From NCBI GenBank assembly GCA_024640925.1, contig JAHEEB010000133.1, positions 1 to 8,355 of the forward strand: 8,355 nucleotides of DNA, in the 5' to 3' direction. A model generated the notes under the pieces. It was given only the letters and a program-made list of their open reading frames with translations. It was not told the DNA's origin and ran no database searches. Origin of the DNA: Bacteroidota bacterium (GTDB taxonomy: Bacteria > Bacteroidota > Bacteroidia > Bacteroidales > UBA10428). Below, one piece after another: positions 6,323 to 8,355 of this stretch (the first letter of the stretch is position 1; each line of letters opens with the position of its first letter). The position numbers and the translations under genes were made by a program.

Positions 6323-7417
6323 CTAATCACCTTTTTTAGGAATATTCACGATAAATGTTGTTCCCTTATCCAACTCACTTTCAACACGAATAGTACCATT
6401 ATTTTGTTCAACCATGTCTTTAACCAGTTGCAATCCTAATCCGCTCCCATGTTCGTTTTTTGTTCCAAGCGAAGAATAGGATTCGTTTTTATCAAATATT
6501 TTACTCAGTACTTCGTTGGATATTCCTATGCCTGTATCACTTATAATTACAGAGATATAACTACCTGTATCATTCGTTTCGATTTTAATTTTGCCGTTTT
6601 CCGGCGTAAATTTTATAGCATTGGAAATAATATTGCGGAATATGGTATGCATAGTTACCTCATCGAAATAAGCCATTAAATCAACTGGTATGTTCTTTCC
6701 GATTGAAATGTTTTTATATCGGGCATTTCCTTCCAATAATCTGATACAATCGTTTATAATTCGAAGAACATGCGTATTCTGTGGTCTTAATGTTATCTTA
6801 CCAATATGTAATTTAGTCCAGTCAAGCAAATTATCGAGCAATGTACCAGTTTCTCTTGTAGACTTTTCCAAATGAAATATTACTTCTTTAAACTCCTTAC
6901 TGCTCACATTTATTATTCCTGCAGCTATTGATTCAATAAGCATAATAATATTATTAAACGGTGAACGAATATCGTGAGCAATAATAGAATAGAGCTTATC
7001 TCGTGTTTTAATTGTTTCAATCAACATCTTCTTCGACAGACTCAATTCCAGGTGGGTTTTAACCCGCATTAACAGTTCGTCGCGGTTAAATGGTTTTGAA
7101 ATATAATCAACCCCGCCAGCTTTAAATCCTTCCACTAAATCATCGCTCTGATTAAAGGCTGTAATAAAAATTACAGGAATTTCTTTTAGTCTTTCGTCTT
7201 TCTTAATTATCCGGCAGACTTCAAGTCCATCCATTTCCGGCATCATAATATCCAGAAGTATAAGGTCCGGAGTTTCGTTTTCAAGAAGGTTTAATGCGCT
7301 TTTTCCATCCTGGGCAAGACTAAACTTATAACCTTCTTCTTTCAGTATTTGTGCTGTAATCTGAAGGTTCATCAGCACATCATCTACTATAAGAATTTTG
7401 CTATCTAATACATCCAT
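6323..7417 (-). CDS. REC-HisKA-HATPase response regulator/histidine kinase
   Basis: This 364-residue cytoplasmic protein joins an N-terminal receiver to a histidine kinase core and has no sensor or membrane segment. The receiver (about 6-122) has the acidic pair Asp12-Asp13, phospho-acceptor Asp56 in LLDIMMPEMDG, Thr86 in FITA and Lys108 in SKPF, so it should be active. A short helical linker leads to HisKA (about 138-205) with His148 in IIAHDIRSPF and LLDNLLDWTKL. The ATPase (about 250-362) has the N box RNIISNAIKF (Asn262, Asn266), G1 DTGIGI (294-299) and G2 GSGLGL (324-329). All catalytic residues are present. The gene starts 3 nt after the stop of the hybrid kinase, so the two are almost surely co-transcribed and perhaps translationally coupled. 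A likely role is phosphate acceptor and secondary kinase or phosphatase in the same pathway; the output is not encoded here. The gene converges with the VOC gene. Confidence 0.93.
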   Translation of the reverse strand: MDVLDSKILIVDDVLMNLQITAQILKEEGYKFSLAQDGKSALNLLENETPDLILLDIMMPEMDGLEVCRIIKKDERLKEIPVIFITAFNQSDDLVEGFKAGGVDYISKPFNRDELLMRVKTHLELSLSKKMLIETIKTRDKLYSIIAHDIRSPFNNIIMLIESIAAGIINVSSKEFKEVIFHLEKSTRETGTLLDNLLDWTKLHIGKITLRPQNTHVLRIINDCIRLLEGNARYKNISIGKNIPVDLMAYFDEVTMHTIFRNIISNAIKFTPENGKIKIETNDTGSYISVIISDTGIGISNEVLSKIFDKNESYSSLGTKNEHGSGLGLQLVKDMVEQNNGTIRVESELDKGTTFIVNIPKKGD

Positions 7418-7420
7418 TTT

Positions 7421-8355
7421 TTATTCTTTAATATATTGAGTTAGCTTTCTGCATATTTTCGGAAATTCGTGAAACGTTGTTTTTAATGACACCAAATCAA
7501 CCAATTCTATATCCTCAATTATCTTGTCCGCATAATCTATTAAAAGCTGAAAATTAAATCCTGATCCCACATTCCTGATTTGGTTAGCAAAATCGTTAAT
7601 TTTAGAAAGTTCTAATGTATCTTTCAAGCTTTCCCATGTTGGCAGATAGTTTTGTTCAAGAATTAAAATAATCTCAGGTAACTTTTCGACTATTTCACTT
7701 GATAAGGATTCAATGTTTGAATTATTTGTATTATCTAGTTCCGACTGATTATTTGATGTATATCTCAAAAAATGAATGAGAAGGTTAAATAGTTCTATTC
7801 TTTTAACCGGTTTATATAAAAAACCATCGAAATCGACCGAATTTTCTATCTTTTCAGAACTCATAACAGAGGCTGTAAAAGCAATAACAGGTATGTGTTT
7901 TTTCGCTGGATTTGCTTTTATTCGTTTTGCAACTTCATAACCATCAATGCCAGGCATGCGCATATCCAGCAAGATTAAGGCAGGCGAAATGTTTTTAAGA
8001 ATTTCCAGTGCGATTTCACCATTTTCGGCAGATAGAATAGTAATATTGGAAGTTGACAAAAAATGCTCAATCGTTTCAATGTTTGAAATCACATCATCCA
8101 CAATAAGTATTGTTGCATTCTCAAATATAATATTCTGAATATCTTCAGAATACTCTTTCCTTGTTACGTTTGAATTCCTGATTTCAATTTCCTGAAAAAC
8201 TATTTTAAATGTTGAACCTTTTCCAACTTCACTTTTAACTGTAATTGTGCCATTCATTATTTCAACCAAACGTTTGGAAATAGCCAGCCCCAATCCGGTA
8301 CCACCATATTGTCGGTTCGATTGACCCGATTGTTGTCTGAAAGCTTCAAATATTA
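7421..8355 (-). CDS. Hybrid histidine kinase, C-terminal part (HATPase end, receiver, degenerate HPt-like tail)
   Basis: Only the last 310 codons are inside; the frame is open to the right edge, so the sensor, HisKA and most of the ATPase lie outside. Counting from the first visible residue, 1-7 is the F-box of the ATPase (IFEAFRQ) and 18-26 the G2 box (GTGLGLAIS). A full receiver follows (about 80-198) with Asp86-Asp87, phospho-acceptor Asp130 in [11 protein letters not shown], Thr160 in AFTA and Lys181 in YKPV. A polar Asn/Ser-rich linker (about 199-217) leads to a helical tail (about 221-308) that lines up without gaps with HPt domains, [21 protein letters not shown] standing for the AHKIKGAAGSVG region, but with Asn257 where the phospho-His should be. 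A start at the TTG at 8291-8293 is not credible because it falls inside the G2 box. It precedes the REC-kinase gene by 3 nt, which suggests one signalling pathway. Confidence 0.92.
   Translation of the reverse strand, partial: IFEAFRQQSGQSNRQYGGTGLGLAISKRLVEIMNGTITVKSEVGKGSTFKIVFQEIEIRNSNVTRKEYSEDIQNIIFENATILIVDDVISNIETIEHFLSTSNITILSAENGEIALEILKNISPALILLDMRMPGIDGYEVAKRIKANPAKKHIPVIAFTASVMSSEKIENSVDFDGFLYKPVKRIELFNLLIHFLRYTSNNQSELDNTNNSNIESLSSEIVEKLPEIILILEQNYLPTWESLKDTLELSKINDFANQIRNVGSGFNFQLLIDYADKIIEDIELVDLVSLKTTFHEFPKICRKLTQYIKE

Noticed and set aside
8291..8293. TTG as the start of the hybrid kinase
   Set aside because: The frame continues upstream to the window edge and encodes the ATPase F-box and the first part of the G2 box, so the gene is partial rather than starting here.

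Overview
The window looks like a chromosomal segment of a Bacteroidota bacterium. The clearest sign is the secreted glycoside hydrolase, which ends in a Por/type IX secretion (T9SS) sorting domain, a system essentially confined to this phylum. AT-rich DNA, A-rich leaders with poor Shine-Dalgarno sites, and the style of the two-component proteins agree with this. I see no mobile element, CRISPR array, rRNA or tRNA, and no sign of recent transfer. The class or genus cannot be told from this sequence.

Layout. (1) Positions 1-358, minus strand: the first 119 codons of an unrecognised integral membrane protein that runs off the left edge. (2) About 457-3132, minus: a complete GH31 family alpha-glycosidase with signal peptide, N-terminal beta-sandwich, catalytic barrel, distal beta domains and T9SS tail. 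(3) 3145-3353: a divergent intergenic region holding two inverted repeats and a possible tiny leader ORF. (4) 3354-6293, plus: four genes with gaps of 39, 71 and 88 nt, probably one transcript: a DUF1697 protein, a protein made of two fused SRPBCC/AHSA1 domains, a PhnB-like VOC protein, and a protein with two VOC domains of the 3-dmu-9_3-mt type. (5) 6323-8355, minus, convergent with the cluster: a hybrid histidine kinase (only the C-terminal 310 codons are inside) followed after 3 nt by a REC-HisKA-HATPase protein.

How they may work together. The GH31 enzyme would be exported, cut oligosaccharides outside the cell or on its surface, and has no SusC/SusD partners in view. The plus-strand cluster collects small ligand-binding folds often seen near each other in Bacteroidota; no substrate can be read from sequence. 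The two kinases probably form one signalling unit in which the sensor-less REC-kinase is an acceptor or modulator of the hybrid kinase.

I find no clearly new system. The points most worth a second look are the HPt-like tail of the hybrid kinase with Asn where the phospho-His should be, the tandem-domain architecture in the SRPBCC/VOC cluster, and the structured leader of the GH31 gene.
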